A stretch of 64,000 nucleotides of DNA from an uncultured Lachnospiraceae bacterium (GCA_944384155.1 CALWSG010000045.1:1-64000), one strand, 5' to 3'; numbered from the stretch's first letter, positions 7,331-17,503 are shown. Made by a program: numbers and translations. Notes: a model not told the origin generated them from the sequence alone.

Positions 7331-8332
7331 ATGAATATAGACATAACACCGGAAAAATTAAAAAAGATAGTAATAGGAGCGGTGGCAGTAATTGTAGTTG
7401 TAATATTTGCATTTAACTGTACATATCAGGTGAAGGAGCAGGAGCAGGCAGTAGTGCTTACCTTTGGAAATGCAAAAACAGTTTCCGATTCGGGACTGCA
7501 TTTTAAGATACCGTTTATACAGCAGGTAGAAAAGGTAGATACCACAATAAAGGGGTTTGCGGTAGGCTATGACATAGATACAGGCGAGAGTATTGAGGAG
7601 GAGTCTTTGATGATTACATCAGACTATAATTTTGTTAATGTTGACTTTTTTGTTGAGTATCAGGTATCAGATCCTATATTGGCACTTTATGCTTCAAAGG
7701 ACCCGGAGAATATTCTTAAAAATATTGCACAAAGCTGCATAAGGACCGTTGTGGGAAGCTCTACAGTAGACAGTGTACTTACTACGGGAAAAAGTGAGAT
7801 TCAGGCGGATATAAAGGAAATGATTAATCAAAGGCTTGAGGAGCAGCAGCTTGGAATTTATCTTGTTAATATTACGATGCAGGATGCGGAGCCGCCTACG
7901 GCAGAGGTAATGGAGGCGTTTAAGGCAGTGGAAACAGCAAAGCAGGGTAAGGAAACAGCCATAAATAATGCAAACAAGTATAAAAATGAAAAGCTTCCGG
8001 CAGCAGAAGCACAGGCAGACCAGATACTTCAAAGTGCAGAGGCACAGAAGCAGGAGAGAATAAACGAGGCTAACGGACAGGTATCGAGATTTGAGCAGCT
8101 TTACAGCGAGTACATAAAATATCCTCAGGTAACAAAGCTTAGAATGTTCTATGAGGCAATGGAAGAGCTTTTGCCTAATATGGAGATTATAATAGATACG
8201 GGAGACGGCTCCGGAGTTCAGAAGATATTACCCCTAGATTCCTTTGCAAGCATTAATGCCGGAGTAAGCACAGAGAATAATGCAGCAAATGAGGAAAGCA
8301 GTAAAGCAGCAGATGAAAGCAGTGGGGAATAG
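7331..8332 (+). CDS. hflK: SPFH/band 7 protein HflK
   Basis: 333 residues. One N-terminal membrane anchor (~11-30), the SPFH/band 7 domain (about 35-210), an Ala/Glu-rich coiled coil (~205-260) and a low-complexity Ser/Glu tail. HflK pairs with HflC to form large cage-like membrane assemblies around FtsH and modulates its proteolysis; ftsH is present at 41033. RBS GGAGG lies 5 bases before the ATG. hflC follows after a 175-bp gap that holds a repeat element. Confidence 0.88.
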   Translation: MNIDITPEKLKKIVIGAVAVIVVVIFAFNCTYQVKEQEQAVVLTFGNAKTVSDSGLHFKIPFIQQVEKVDTTIKGFAVGYDIDTGESIEEESLMITSDYNFVNVDFFVEYQVSDPILALYASKDPENILKNIAQSCIRTVVGSSTVDSVLTTGKSEIQADIKEMINQRLEEQQLGIYLVNITMQDAEPPTAEVMEAFKAVETAKQGKETAINNANKYKNEKLPAAEAQADQILQSAEAQKQERINEANGQVSRFEQLYSEYIKYPQVTKLRMFYEAMEELLPNMEIIIDTGDGSGVQKILPLDSFASINAGVSTENNAANEESSKAADESSGE

Positions 8333-8357
8333 AGGTATAGTTTGAAAATCGTACATA

Positions 8358-8512
8358 GGAATGGAGATTAGTATGAAAAATAAGCTCGAAAGCTTATTTT
8401 TCACACAGCTATTTGTGCCGGAGCGTCACAAATAAGCTCTGATGGCAGATGCAAATTGAAGATTTGCATCGCCCCGTCGCATAAAACGCTCCGGAATGGA
8501 GATTAGTATGAA
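8358..8512 (+). repeat. structured intergenic repeat element between hflK and hflC
   Basis: An identical 20-nt sequence (GGAATGGAGATTAGTATGAA) occurs at 8358-8377 and 8493-8512, 135 bp apart. Between and across the copies lie four self-complementary pairs: 8374-8386/8391-8403 (13 bp, CGAA loop), 8411-8417/8427-8433 (7 bp), 8448-8456/8462-8470 (9 bp) and the long-range 8418-8426/8486-8494 (9 bp). The right copy supplies the Shine-Dalgarno and ATG of hflC. The left copy opens a 20-codon ORF (8373-8435) with the same RBS. A shortened relative lies at 61936-61970. Confidence 0.75.
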
Positions 8513-9380
8513 GAAAAAAATTATAAAATATATAATAGCATTATTGGCAGTTATGGCAATAGTGGTACTGGCAAATTCAGTGGTTATTACATATGAAAAT
8601 CAGTATAAGCTGGTGAGGGTGTTTGGAAAGGTAGACAGAGTTATAGATGAGGCAGGCATAAGCTTTAAGATACCTTTTGTTGAGGCAACAGACACTGTAC
8701 CGAAGCACACATTGCTTTATGACCTTGCGAAGTCTGAGGTTATTACAATGGACAAGAAAACAATGGTGGCAGATGTTTATGTATTGTGGAAAATAGATGA
8801 TCCTTTGTTGTTTGCACAGACATTAAGCGGGCTTACAAATAATGCGGAAAGCCGTATAAATACGGCAGTGTATAATTCCATGAAAGAGGTAATAGGCTCA
8901 ATGGCACAGACAGATATTATCAGTGCAAGAGACGGTCTTTTAAGTGATAAAATAATGGAGGGCGTGGGAGATACCATGAGTCAGTACGGCATAACCCTTA
9001 TAAGTGTTGAGACAAAGCACCTTGACCTTCCAAGCGATAATAAGACAGCAGTATATGAGCGTATGATTTCAGAGAGAGAACAAATGGCTGCACAGTATAC
9101 GGCAGAGGGCAACTCAGAGTCACAGATAATAAAAAATACTACTGATAAGGATATATCCATAATGTTATCACAGGCAGAGGCACAGGCAGAGAAAACAATA
9201 GCAGAGGGAGAGGCACAGTATATGCAGATTTTGTCGGCAGCATATGCAGACGAGTCAAAAAGTGACTTTTATTCCTTTGTACGCTCACTTGATGCGGCTA
9301 AATCCTCATTGACAGGGGAGAATAATACACTTATACTTAATGCAGACTCACCAATAGCACAGATATTTTTGGGAGAATAG
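8508..9380 (+). CDS. hflC: SPFH/band 7 protein HflC
   Basis: 290 residues. N-terminal membrane anchor ([19 protein letters not shown]) and a band 7 domain opening with [13 protein letters not shown], followed by an Ala/Glu-rich helix ([16 protein letters not shown]). Partner of HflK in the FtsH-regulating complex. The start at 8508 is set by GGAG at 8498-8501; this RBS and ATG belong to the repeated 20-mer, so insertion or duplication of the element rebuilt the hflC start. asnS follows 35 bp downstream. Confidence 0.88.
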   Translation: MKKKIIKYIIALLAVMAIVVLANSVVITYENQYKLVRVFGKVDRVIDEAGISFKIPFVEATDTVPKHTLLYDLAKSEVITMDKKTMVADVYVLWKIDDPLLFAQTLSGLTNNAESRINTAVYNSMKEVIGSMAQTDIISARDGLLSDKIMEGVGDTMSQYGITLISVETKHLDLPSDNKTAVYERMISEREQMAAQYTAEGNSESQIIKNTTDKDISIMLSQAEAQAEKTIAEGEAQYMQILSAAYADESKSDFYSFVRSLDAAKSSLTGENNTLILNADSPIAQIFLGE

Positions 9381-9415
9381 CAATTAAGAGGCAGAGAGGA
9401 ATAGGATTGTGTATT

Positions 9416-10807
9416 ATGGATTTAGTTTCAATTAAAGAATTATACAGAAGCAGAGAAAAATATACAGATAAAAAGGTGCGTGTGGGAGGTTGGATAAGAA
9501 GTATAAGAGATTCCAAAACCTTTGGATTTATAGTACTTAACGACGGAACATTTTTTGAGCCCCTTCAGATTGTATATAGTGACAAAATAGACAATTTTAC
9601 TCAGGTATCAAAGCTTAATGTGGGAGCAGCAATAATAGCAGAGGGAATCCTTGTTGAAACTCCTGATGCTAAGCAGCCTTTTGAGATACAGGCAGATAAG
9701 GTTACGGTAGAGGGAGCGTCAACGGGAGATTACCCGTTACAGAAAAAGAGACATTCTCTTGAGTATTTAAGAACAATATCACATTTAAGACCTAGGACAA
9801 ATACATTTCAGGCGGTGTTTAGGGTACGCTCTCTCATAGCTTACGCTATTCATAAGTTTTTTATGGAAAGAGATTTTGTGTATGTTCATACGCCCATTAT
9901 AACAGGAAGCGACTGTGAGGGTGCAGGGGAAATGTTTAAAGTTACAACACTGGATATGGACAGGCTGCCTTTTAAGGAAAATGGTGGTGTTGATTATGGA
10001 AAGGATTTTTTCGGAAAGGAAACAAATCTTACTGTATCAGGTCAGCTCAACGGTGAAACCTATGCAATGGCATTTAAAAATATTTATACCTTTGGACCAA
10101 CCTTTAGGGCGGAAAATTCCAATACAACAAGACATGCGGCAGAGTTTTGGATGATAGAGCCGGAAATGGCATTTGCAGATTTGTATGATGATATGGAATT
10201 GGCGGAATCCATGTTAAAATATATTATAACCTATATTATGGAAAATGCACCGGAGGAAATGAATTTCTTTAACAGCTATATCGATAAAGGTCTTAAAGAC
10301 AGATTAAATAATGTAGTTAATTCAAAGTTTGGTCATGTGACATACACTGAGGCAGTAGAGCTTCTTGAAAAGAATAATGACAAGTTTGAATATAAGGTAC
10401 ATTGGGGCTGTGACCTTCAGACGGAGCATGAGAGATATCTTACGGAGGAAGTATTTAAAAGACCTGTATTTGTAACAGATTACCCAAAGGAAATAAAGGC
10501 ATTTTACATGAAGCTTAACAGTGATAATAAAACTGTTGCGGCTATGGATTGTCTGGTGCCGGGGATAGGAGAGATAATAGGCGGAAGCCAGAGAGAGGAT
10601 AATTATGACAAGCTTCTTGGAAGAATGAAGGAGCTTGGTCTTAAGGAAAGTGATTACGGCTTTTATCTTGACTTGAGAAAATACGGCAGTACACGACATG
10701 CAGGTTTTGGACTGGGATTTGAGAGATGTGTAATGTATCTTACGGGAATGTCAAATATAAGAGATGTTATTCCTTTTCCAAGAACTGTTGGAAATTGCGA
10801 TCTTTAG
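9416..10807 (+). CDS. asnS: asparagine--tRNA ligase
   Basis: 463 residues, close to the 466 of E. coli AsnRS. An N-terminal OB-fold anticodon-binding domain ([20 protein letters not shown]) is followed by the class II catalytic core: motif 2 region [20 protein letters not shown] and motif 3 [13 protein letters not shown]. It charges tRNA-Asn; the cognate tRNA is at 270-342. ATG 9416 was chosen (RBS AGGA, 9403-9406); an in-frame TTG at 9407 is an alternative start. No T-box leader is visible. Confidence 0.96.
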   Translation: MDLVSIKELYRSREKYTDKKVRVGGWIRSIRDSKTFGFIVLNDGTFFEPLQIVYSDKIDNFTQVSKLNVGAAIIAEGILVETPDAKQPFEIQADKVTVEGASTGDYPLQKKRHSLEYLRTISHLRPRTNTFQAVFRVRSLIAYAIHKFFMERDFVYVHTPIITGSDCEGAGEMFKVTTLDMDRLPFKENGGVDYGKDFFGKETNLTVSGQLNGETYAMAFKNIYTFGPTFRAENSNTTRHAAEFWMIEPEMAFADLYDDMELAESMLKYIITYIMENAPEEMNFFNSYIDKGLKDRLNNVVNSKFGHVTYTEAVELLEKNNDKFEYKVHWGCDLQTEHERYLTEEVFKRPVFVTDYPKEIKAFYMKLNSDNKTVAAMDCLVPGIGEIIGGSQREDNYDKLLGRMKELGLKESDYGFYLDLRKYGSTRHAGFGLGFERCVMYLTGMSNIRDVIPFPRTVGNCDL

Positions 10808-10853
10808 AATTAGAGTGTAAATTTGCAGCAAAGGTATAGGCGATTTATATAAT

Positions 10854-13094
10854 ATGGCAAAAGAAGATAAAAAGGAAAAAGAAAAAAGTAAAAAGTCAGG
10901 AATATTAAAAGCTGTAAAGCTGAGTATTCTTATTGTTGGAATATGTCTTGCAGGAGCTGCTATAGTGACAGCTGTTAAGCTTTTAGAAATCAAAAATGAG
11001 GTTATAGCTTTAATGGATGAAAAGGGAAGTGAGGTCTTTAGGGAAGACCTCACTACTTTGGTATATGACGTTAATGGTTACATTATAGCCAGCTTAAGCA
11101 GCGAAAAGGATGCATATTATTTGGAATCTGATAATATTCCCTATATGGTAAAACAGATTTTTTTAGTTACGGAAGACAGAAAATTCTATGAGCACGGAGG
11201 AGTGGATTATAAGTCTGTGGTCAGAGCGTTGCTGTCACTTGCGGAAAATGACGGAGAGATAACCCAGGGAGGAAGCACCATAACCCAGCAGCTGGCAAGA
11301 AATATTTATTTGTCCCATGAGGTTACCTTAAACAGGAAGATAAGGGAAGTATTTATAGCATGGGAATTGGAGGAAAGATATTCTAAGGATGAAATTCTGG
11401 AGTTCTACATAAATAATATTTATTTTGCAAACGGATTGTATGGAATAGAGGCGGCTGCAAAGGGCTATTACAATAAGGACGTAAGTGAGCTTTCATTATC
11501 ACAGCTTTGCTTTATATGTGCAATACCAAATAATCCGGAAGCATACAATCCGTTGGAAAATGAAAGCAATACAATAAAAAGGCGTGACAGAATATTAAAG
11601 CAGCTTTTAGAGGAAAAGATTATAGACAGGAGTCAGTATGAGGAAGCATTAAATGAAGATATAACCTTGCAGTTAAGCAGTAAAATAAAAAATAATTATG
11701 TTGAAACCTTTGTAAGATACAGTGCTACAAGGGAGCTTATGGCACTTAACGGCTTTGAGTTCCGATATTTCTTTGACAGTAACCGGGAAAAGGAGGAATA
11801 TACAGATGAATATAATGAAATGTACGGTAAGTGCAACAGTATGCTTTTTACAGGGGGCTACAGGATTTACACATCAATAGATATGAACAAGCAGCAGCTT
11901 TTGCAAAATGAGCTGGATCAAGAACTGCAGGGGGATACATCTGTAAATAGTGAGGGAGTATATAAGCTCCAGGGAAGTGCGGTGTGTATAGACAATAACA
12001 CGGGGTGTGTAGTTGCCGTGGTAGGCGGAAGAACACAGGAGTATGATGGATATACCTTAAACAGAGCATATCAAAGCTTCAGGCAGCCAGGCTCCTCCAT
12101 AAAGCCTGTGCTTATATATACACCGCTTTTTGAGAGAGGATATACTCCTGATTCAATAGTTGTTGACGAGAAAATAGATGGGGGACCGGTAAATTCTCCA
12201 AACGTATACAGCGGAAATATAAATGTCAGAACGGCGCTGGCATTGTCAAAAAATACAGTAGCATGGAAGCTGTTTGGCACTATAGGGTACAATAATTGTA
12301 TATCATATCTTCTTAATATGCAGTACTCACATATTGTAAAGGAGGATTATGTTCCTGCCATGTCAATAGGCGGAATGACATATGGCGTGTCTGCACTGGA
12401 GCAGGCAGCAGCATATGCTACACTTGCAAATGGCGGTATATACAGAACACCAACATGTGTATTAAGTATAGAGGATTCCTTTGGGAATATACTTATTGAT
12501 AATGAAAGCAGAGAGGGAAAAGAAGTATATAGAAAAAATGCTGCACTTATGACGACTGATGTGCTTAAGGATGTGTTGGAGTGGGGAACAGGAAAAGAAT
12601 ATTATGTAGATAATGGCGTATGTGCAGGAAAAACAGGAACCACAAACGACAATAAAGACGTATGGTTTGCAGGCTACAGCAGATACTATACCACAGCGGT
12701 ATGGTGTGGATATGATTTACCGGAAACCATAGAGGGAGAAAATATTAAGGCGGCAGGAGACATATGGCGAGATTTTATGGAAGAGCTTCATCGGGGGTTA
12801 GAGAAAAAAGATTTTGATATGTATGTAAAAGAGGAGAAGGAGAGAAACGAGATAGAAACAGTAAGGGAAAATGAAAAATTAACGGAGCAGACGGCAGAGG
12901 AAACAACAGAGGCGGTCAATGGAGCAGCAGAAACCCAATCGGAAGAGGAAGATACGACGGAAGAAAACACGGAAGAAAACACGGAAGAAAGTACAGAAGA
13001 GAATACAGAAGAAAATACAGAAGAAATTATATGGGAAACTCCTTATATTCCGGAAACCGGAGAGGGTGACGGCTTGTATGTGGAGCCCTATTAA
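10854..13094 (+). CDS. class A penicillin-binding protein (PBP1A type)
   Basis: 746 residues. A short basic cytoplasmic tail, one membrane helix (~20-42), glycosyltransferase domain with TEDRKFYEHGG (catalytic Glu107) and TQGGSTITQQLARN, then transpeptidase with SxxK motif GSSIK (Ser414), SKN and KTGTT (~residue 590). It polymerises and cross-links peptidoglycan at the outer membrane face. The C terminus is an acidic, Thr/Glu-rich tail containing a 12-nt tandem repeat encoding TEEN. It lies 46 bp after asnS and ends at a bidirectional terminator. Confidence 0.94.
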   Translation: MAKEDKKEKEKSKKSGILKAVKLSILIVGICLAGAAIVTAVKLLEIKNEVIALMDEKGSEVFREDLTTLVYDVNGYIIASLSSEKDAYYLESDNIPYMVKQIFLVTEDRKFYEHGGVDYKSVVRALLSLAENDGEITQGGSTITQQLARNIYLSHEVTLNRKIREVFIAWELEERYSKDEILEFYINNIYFANGLYGIEAAAKGYYNKDVSELSLSQLCFICAIPNNPEAYNPLENESNTIKRRDRILKQLLEEKIIDRSQYEEALNEDITLQLSSKIKNNYVETFVRYSATRELMALNGFEFRYFFDSNREKEEYTDEYNEMYGKCNSMLFTGGYRIYTSIDMNKQQLLQNELDQELQGDTSVNSEGVYKLQGSAVCIDNNTGCVVAVVGGRTQEYDGYTLNRAYQSFRQPGSSIKPVLIYTPLFERGYTPDSIVVDEKIDGGPVNSPNVYSGNINVRTALALSKNTVAWKLFGTIGYNNCISYLLNMQYSHIVKEDYVPAMSIGGMTYGVSALEQAAAYATLANGGIYRTPTCVLSIEDSFGNILIDNESREGKEVYRKNAALMTTDVLKDVLEWGTGKEYYVDNGVCAGKTGTTNDNKDVWFAGYSRYYTTAVWCGYDLPETIEGENIKAAGDIWRDFMEELHRGLEKKDFDMYVKEEKERNEIETVRENEKLTEQTAEETTEAVNGAAETQSEEEDTTEENTEENTEESTEENTEENTEEIIWETPYIPETGEGDGLYVEPY
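12957..13025 (+). repeat. 12-nt tandem repeat coding TEEN
   Basis: About five and a half imperfect copies of ACGGAAGAAAAC encode Thr-Glu-Glu-Asn (one copy Thr-Glu-Glu-Ser) in the PBP tail. Such repeats can change length by slippage in frame. Confidence 0.8.
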
Positions 13095-13130
13095 AAAGGA
13101 GACAGATATAAAGAGTATCTGTCTCCTTTG
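13093..13130. terminator. bidirectional terminator between PBP gene and spoVG
   Basis: Perfect 11-bp stem GGAGACAGATA / TATCTGTCTCC with AAAAA on the left and TTT on the right. It serves the convergent PBP (plus) and glgC-glgD-spoVG (minus) transcripts. Confidence 0.85.
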
Positions 13131-13152
13131 ACATATTTTTTATTTTAGAGAA

Positions 13153-13419
13153 TTATTCTTCCTCGTCCAACACCTCATTGTACTTATCAAGAATAATTTT
13201 CTGTATACTTTCCCGGGTTTCCGAATTAATAGGGTGTGCAATGTCTCGGTACTCTCCGTCAAGAGATTTTTTGCTTGGCATTGCAATGAACAATCCTTTA
13301 TCACCCTCAATCACTTTTATGTCATGAACAACAAATTCATTGTTTATAGTAATAGAAACAATGGCTTTCATTTTCCCTTCTTTAGTAATTTTTTTCACTC
13401 TTACGTCTGTAATTTGCAT
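13153..13419 (-). CDS. spoVG: SpoVG family regulator
   Basis: 88 residues, the canonical SpoVG length. It opens [11 protein letters not shown] and contains [21 protein letters not shown] and [10 protein letters not shown], all typical. SpoVG is a small nucleic-acid-binding regulator involved in sporulation, septation and metabolism. RBS GGAGG is near-perfect. It begins only 24 bp after glgD with no terminator between, so it is the third gene of a glgC-glgD-spoVG operon, not the monocistronic sigma-H gene of B. subtilis. Confidence 0.93.
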   Translation of the reverse strand: MQITDVRVKKITKEGKMKAIVSITINNEFVVHDIKVIEGDKGLFIAMPSKKSLDGEYRDIAHPINSETRESIQKIILDKYNEVLDEEE

Positions 13420-13443
13420 ATAACCATCCTCCCGCTGTAGTTT

Positions 13444-14562
13444 TTAAATACCTATTCTGTCATTGTAATCCAATACTATTTCAATACCATCCTTGCCTAT
13501 GTGTGTTGAGTTTGCACGGATTGTTCCACGGCTTTCTACAATACAGTTTTCAATTACAGTATTATCTCCAATATACACATTATTTAATATAATGGAATTT
13601 TTGATTACACAATTATTACCTATGTAAGCCTTCTTAAATAAGATAGAATTTTCAACTGTTCCGTTTATAATACAGCCGCTTGATACTAAGCTGTTTTTAA
13701 TATTGGCACCAAGGTTATATTTAGCCGGAGGTAAATCATCTACCTTTGAATAAACATCAGGATATTCCTTAAAGAAGTAATTTCTTATGGACGGCTTTAA
13801 GAAATCCATGTTTGTGCTGTAGTATGATTCAACGGTTGATATATTATTCCAGTATGTATCCAGCTTGTAGCCATATATACGCTTAATGTTTTTGTAGCGT
13901 ATCAATATATCATTTACAAAGTCATGACGCTCCTCCTCGGCACATTTTTCAATCAATTCTATAAGCTGACGTCTTCTGATAATGTAAATACCTGTTGATA
14001 TGGTATTTGAATCAGAAGCCATAGGCTTTTCCTCAAAATGAACAATACGTCCGTCCTCATTCATTTTTACAGTACCGAATCTTGATACATCAGTTCCGTC
14101 AGGCATGTCCTTGCACACAACTGTTATATCAGCCTTTTTGGCAATATGATATTCAAGAACCTTATTGTAATCAAGCTTGTAAATGCCGTCGCCGGCAGCT
14201 ATTATAACATACGGTTCGTGACTGTTTTTTAAAAAGCTGATATTCTGCCAGATACTGTCTGCGGTTCCACGATACCAATATCCGTTATCAGCAGTTATAG
14301 ATGGTGTGAACACATATAAACCGCCTTGTTTACGTCCGAAATCCCACCATTTAGATGAACTTAAATGCTCATTTAAGGATTTTGCATTGTACTGGGTAAG
14401 TACAGCAACCTTTTGAACGTGGGAATTTGTCATGTTACTTAACGCAAAATCAATTGCACGGTAGCTTCCGGCTATAGGCATTGCAGCCACGGCTCTTTTG
14501 TAAGAAAGCTCCCTCATTTTTTTATTATTTCCACCTGCCAGTATAATTCCGATTGCTCTCAT
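13444..14562 (-). CDS. glgD: glycogen biosynthesis protein GlgD (GlgC-like subunit)
   Basis: 372 residues: a nucleotidyltransferase-like N-terminal domain and a left-handed beta-helix C-terminal domain with hexapeptide-like repeats (IINGTVENSILFKKAYIGNN). The usual GGxGxRL-KPA signature is altered to GGNNKKMRELSYKRAVAAMP, so it is probably a non-catalytic or regulatory partner of GlgC in a heteromeric ADP-glucose pyrophosphorylase, as described for Firmicute GlgCD. Its ATG shares one base with the glgC stop codon (TAATG), indicating translational coupling. Confidence 0.92.
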   Translation of the reverse strand: MRAIGIILAGGNNKKMRELSYKRAVAAMPIAGSYRAIDFALSNMTNSHVQKVAVLTQYNAKSLNEHLSSSKWWDFGRKQGGLYVFTPSITADNGYWYRGTADSIWQNISFLKNSHEPYVIIAAGDGIYKLDYNKVLEYHIAKKADITVVCKDMPDGTDVSRFGTVKMNEDGRIVHFEEKPMASDSNTISTGIYIIRRRQLIELIEKCAEEERHDFVNDILIRYKNIKRIYGYKLDTYWNNISTVESYYSTNMDFLKPSIRNYFFKEYPDVYSKVDDLPPAKYNLGANIKNSLVSSGCIINGTVENSILFKKAYIGNNCVIKNSIILNNVYIGDNTVIENCIVESRGTIRANSTHIGKDGIEIVLDYNDRIGI

Positions 14563-15833
14563 TACATTTCACCTGCCTTAATAATATATTCACCGCCTGC
14601 CAATACACCGTTCAGATAATCTGATGGCTCTGTCCTTCCGGAAATAGCAGTATTTTTTCCGATTTTTGTGTTAGGAGGAATATATGAATTTTCTCCTATG
14701 GTAGCAAGACCGAAAGCATATATCTTAGGGTCCAGCCTGCTTGGAACTTCATCACCTATACCTAATTCACAATTATTGTCAATAGTTACGTTTTCTGCAA
14801 TAATAGATTTATTGACCTGACAGCCATCGCCAATGGTTGTACCTTTCATAATAATAGAATTTCTGACAACTGCACCTTTTCCGATAACAACACCGGCACC
14901 GATAACGGAGTCATAAACCTCACCGTAAATTTCACAGCCCTCACTGATAATGCTCTTGTCTATCTTTGCAGTATCTGCAATGTACTGAGGAGGGAGAGTA
15001 TCGCTTTTTGTATATATTCTCCAAAATTCTTCATATAGGTTAAAAACAGGAATGATATCAATTAATTCCATATTTGCTTCCCAGTATGAGCCAAGTGTTC
15101 CTACGTCCTTCCAGTATCCGTTATACTCATAAGCAAATATCTTTTCCTTCTTATCAAAGCAGTAAGGTATAATATGCTTTCCAAAGTCACAGTTGCTCTG
15201 ATTACGCAGTGTAATTAATGCTTCCTTCAGAGCAGACCACTTAAATATGTAGATACCCATAGATGCAAGGTTGCTTCTTGGATGTTCAGGTTTTTCCTGA
15301 AAATCAGTAATCTGATTATTTTCGTCTGTCACAACTATTCCGAAACGGCTTGCCTCCTCAAAAGGAACAGGCATCGCTGCAATAGTAATGTCAGCGTCAT
15401 TTGATTTGTGGTAATCAAGCATTACCTCATAATCCATTTTGTATATATGATCTCCCGAGAGAATCAGTACGTATTCAGGGTTGTACTGCTCCATATATTC
15501 AAGGTTCTGATATATGGCGTTTGCCGTACCGGTATACCACTCACTGTTGCCGCTTTTCTCATAAGGAGGAAGAACGGTAACACCGCCGATATTTCTGTCA
15601 AGATCCCACGGAATACCTATACCGATATGTGAGTTTAAACGTAACGGCTGATATTGAGTTAGAACGCCGACAGTATCGATTCCCGAATTAATACAGTTAC
15701 TTAAAGGAAAATCAATAATACGATATTTGCCGCCAAATGAAACGGCAGGTTTTGCGACTTTTTGGGTTAAAACGCCAAGTCGACTTCCTTGGCCTCCCGC
15801 CAATAACATGGCAATCATCTCTTTTTTAATCAC
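14562..15833 (-). CDS. glgC: glucose-1-phosphate adenylyltransferase
   Basis: 423 residues. It makes ADP-glucose and PPi from glucose-1-phosphate and ATP, the committed step of glycogen synthesis. N-terminal motif [16 protein letters not shown], then [19 protein letters not shown], sugar-site [12 protein letters not shown] and a C-terminal beta-helix. The start is a GTG at 15833 behind GAGGTG; the frame stays open 45 codons further upstream but has no RBS there and would not fit the family length. First gene of glgC-glgD-spoVG. Confidence 0.94.
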   Translation of the reverse strand: MIKKEMIAMLLAGGQGSRLGVLTQKVAKPAVSFGGKYRIIDFPLSNCINSGIDTVGVLTQYQPLRLNSHIGIGIPWDLDRNIGGVTVLPPYEKSGNSEWYTGTANAIYQNLEYMEQYNPEYVLILSGDHIYKMDYEVMLDYHKSNDADITIAAMPVPFEEASRFGIVVTDENNQITDFQEKPEHPRSNLASMGIYIFKWSALKEALITLRNQSNCDFGKHIIPYCFDKKEKIFAYEYNGYWKDVGTLGSYWEANMELIDIIPVFNLYEEFWRIYTKSDTLPPQYIADTAKIDKSIISEGCEIYGEVYDSVIGAGVVIGKGAVVRNSIIMKGTTIGDGCQVNKSIIAENVTIDNNCELGIGDEVPSRLDPKIYAFGLATIGENSYIPPNTKIGKNTAISGRTEPSDYLNGVLAGGEYIIKAGEM

Positions 15834-15864
15834 GTCATCACCTCGTTGTATATAATATGTATAT

Positions 15865-15873
15865 AGTATATCA
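15865..15873 (-). promoter_or_regulatory. possible extended -10 promoter of glgC
   Basis: Minus strand TG-A-TATACT (15873 down to 15865), 32 bp before the GTG start. The -35 is poor. Confidence 0.4.
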
Positions 15874-15992
15874 TAAATGCATAAGAAATACCATATAATT
15901 TGTGAAAAAAAACAAAAAATTTTTTGCGTTTTTAATTTATATTCAGAATAATCCCCAAAAATTGACATTTATAATATATTTATAACCTATAA

Positions 15993-16020
15993 TTGCATTT
16001 TTACCATTTGGTAGTATAAT
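15993..16020 (+). promoter_or_regulatory. promoter of murC
   Basis: TTGCAT, 16 bp, TATAAT (16015-16020), 33 bp before the murC GTG. A TTGACA at 15962 with TATAAT at 15988 is an alternative but has a 20-bp spacer. Confidence 0.5.
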
Positions 16021-16053
16021 TATATCATAGCTAAATCCTAGGAGGGAAGTAAA

Positions 16054-17439
16054 GTGAATACTAAATTTATAGATTTTGAAAAAATGAAAAAAATCCATTT
16101 TATCGGTATCGGCGGTATAAGTATGAGTGCATTGGCTGAGATAGTGTTGTCCAAGGGAATAGCAGTGTCCGGCTCGGACAGGCAGGAGACATCCATAACA
16201 AGACATCTTGCCGGGGAGGGTGCATATATAATATATGAGCAGAGGGCGGAAAATATAACTGATGATATTGATTTGGCAGTGTATACGGCGGCCATAAGCA
16301 GTGACAATGAGGAGCTTTTGGCTGCAAGAAATAAAAATATTCCCACTATGGTAAGAGCTGATTTTCTGGGGCTTTTAATGAAGGAATATAAGAGAGCTAT
16401 ATGTATTTCAGGAACTCACGGAAAGACAACAACAACATCTATGCTGGCACATATACTTATGGAGGGAGATAAAAATCCTACAATATTGGTAGGGGGAATA
16501 CTTGATTCCATAGGAGGCAATTTAAGGGTAGGCGGTGAGGAAACTTTTATAACAGAGGCATGTGAATATACAAACAGCTTTTTGTCATTTTTTCCAACAA
16601 CGGCAGTTATTTTAAATGTATGTGCAGACCATCTTGATTTTTTCAAGGATATAAATGAAATAAGACAGAGCTTTAAAAGGTTTGCAGCACTTGTTCCAAA
16701 GGACGGGGTTGTTGTAATAAACGGAGATATACCTGATGTGGAATATTTTACGAAAGAGCTTCAGTGTAAGGTTATAACCTTTGGAAGGGATAAGGAGAAA
16801 AATAATATCAGTGCAGAGGCTATAGAAATTGATGGCAGGGCATGCTGCAGCTATGATTTAATAGCAGACGGAGAAAACAAGGGAAGAATTACGCTAAATG
16901 TGACAGGTGTACATAATGTATATAATTCACTGGCAGCAGCGGCAGCAGCAATGAGCATGGGAATATCACCGGAAGTAATAGGGGCCGGTCTTGCAGGCTA
17001 TAAAGGAACAGAGCGGAGATTTGAGAATAAGGGAGAGTTTAACGGTGTTACTGTTATTGATGATTACGCACATCATCCCGATGAAATCAAAGCTACTATT
17101 GAGACTGCTAAAAATTATCCTCATAAGGATTTGTGGGTAGTATTTCAGCCTCATACATACAGCAGAACGAAGGCTCTGTTAAGTGAGTTCGGAGAAGCAC
17201 TGTCAATGGCGGATTATGTAATATTAACGGATATATATGCTGCAAGGGAGAAAGATGATTTGGGAATAAGTGCAGAGAATGTATTGGATGAAATAAAAAA
17301 ATGGGGAGGAAAGGGCAGTTATATATCTTCCTTTTCTGACATAGAAAAATTTTTGCAAAAAAAATGTAAGCCGGGAGATTTGTTGATAACTATGGGAGCC
17401 GGAAATGTAGTAGAAATCGGAGATTTTTTGGTAAAATAA
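16054..17439 (+). CDS. murC: UDP-N-acetylmuramate--L-alanine ligase
   Basis: 461 residues with the Mur ligase plan: N-terminal Rossmann domain (KKIHFIGIGGISMSALAEI), central ATPase with P-loop SGTHGKTTTTS (~120-130) and C-terminal domain (VIDDYAHHPDEIKAT). It adds L-Ala to UDP-MurNAc in peptidoglycan precursor synthesis. GTG start at 16054 behind AGGAGGG. It is a single-gene unit; its terminator hairpin begins 15 bp after the stop codon. Confidence 0.96.
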   Translation: MNTKFIDFEKMKKIHFIGIGGISMSALAEIVLSKGIAVSGSDRQETSITRHLAGEGAYIIYEQRAENITDDIDLAVYTAAISSDNEELLAARNKNIPTMVRADFLGLLMKEYKRAICISGTHGKTTTTSMLAHILMEGDKNPTILVGGILDSIGGNLRVGGEETFITEACEYTNSFLSFFPTTAVILNVCADHLDFFKDINEIRQSFKRFAALVPKDGVVVINGDIPDVEYFTKELQCKVITFGRDKEKNNISAEAIEIDGRACCSYDLIADGENKGRITLNVTGVHNVYNSLAAAAAAMSMGISPEVIGAGLAGYKGTERRFENKGEFNGVTVIDDYAHHPDEIKATIETAKNYPHKDLWVVFQPHTYSRTKALLSEFGEALSMADYVILTDIYAAREKDDLGISAENVLDEIKKWGGKGSYISSFSDIEKFLQKKCKPGDLLITMGAGNVVEIGDFLVK

Positions 17440-17442
17440 ATT

Positions 17443-17451
17443 TTATCCACA
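17443..17451 (+). promoter_or_regulatory. DnaA box
   Basis: Perfect TTATCCACA four bases after the murC stop codon. Confidence 0.7.
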
Positions 17452-17453
17452 AA

Positions 17454-17503
17454 ATCCACACTATTAGCCTGCAAATTATGGGAAAATAGTGTGGATATTT
17501 TTT
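17454..17503 (+). terminator. murC terminator
   Basis: Perfect 12-bp stem ATCCACACTATT / AATAGTGTGGAT followed by ATTTTTT. Its 3' arm also resembles an inverted DnaA box (TGTGGATAT). Confidence 0.85.

Noticed and set aside
9200..9415. T-box leader for asnS
   Set aside because: Only 35 bp separate hflC from asnS. There is no room for a T-box and no T-box sequence.
12957..13025. CRISPR-like repeat array
   Set aside because: The repeats are contiguous 12-mers without spacers and lie inside an ORF in frame. No CRISPR array was seen anywhere in the window.
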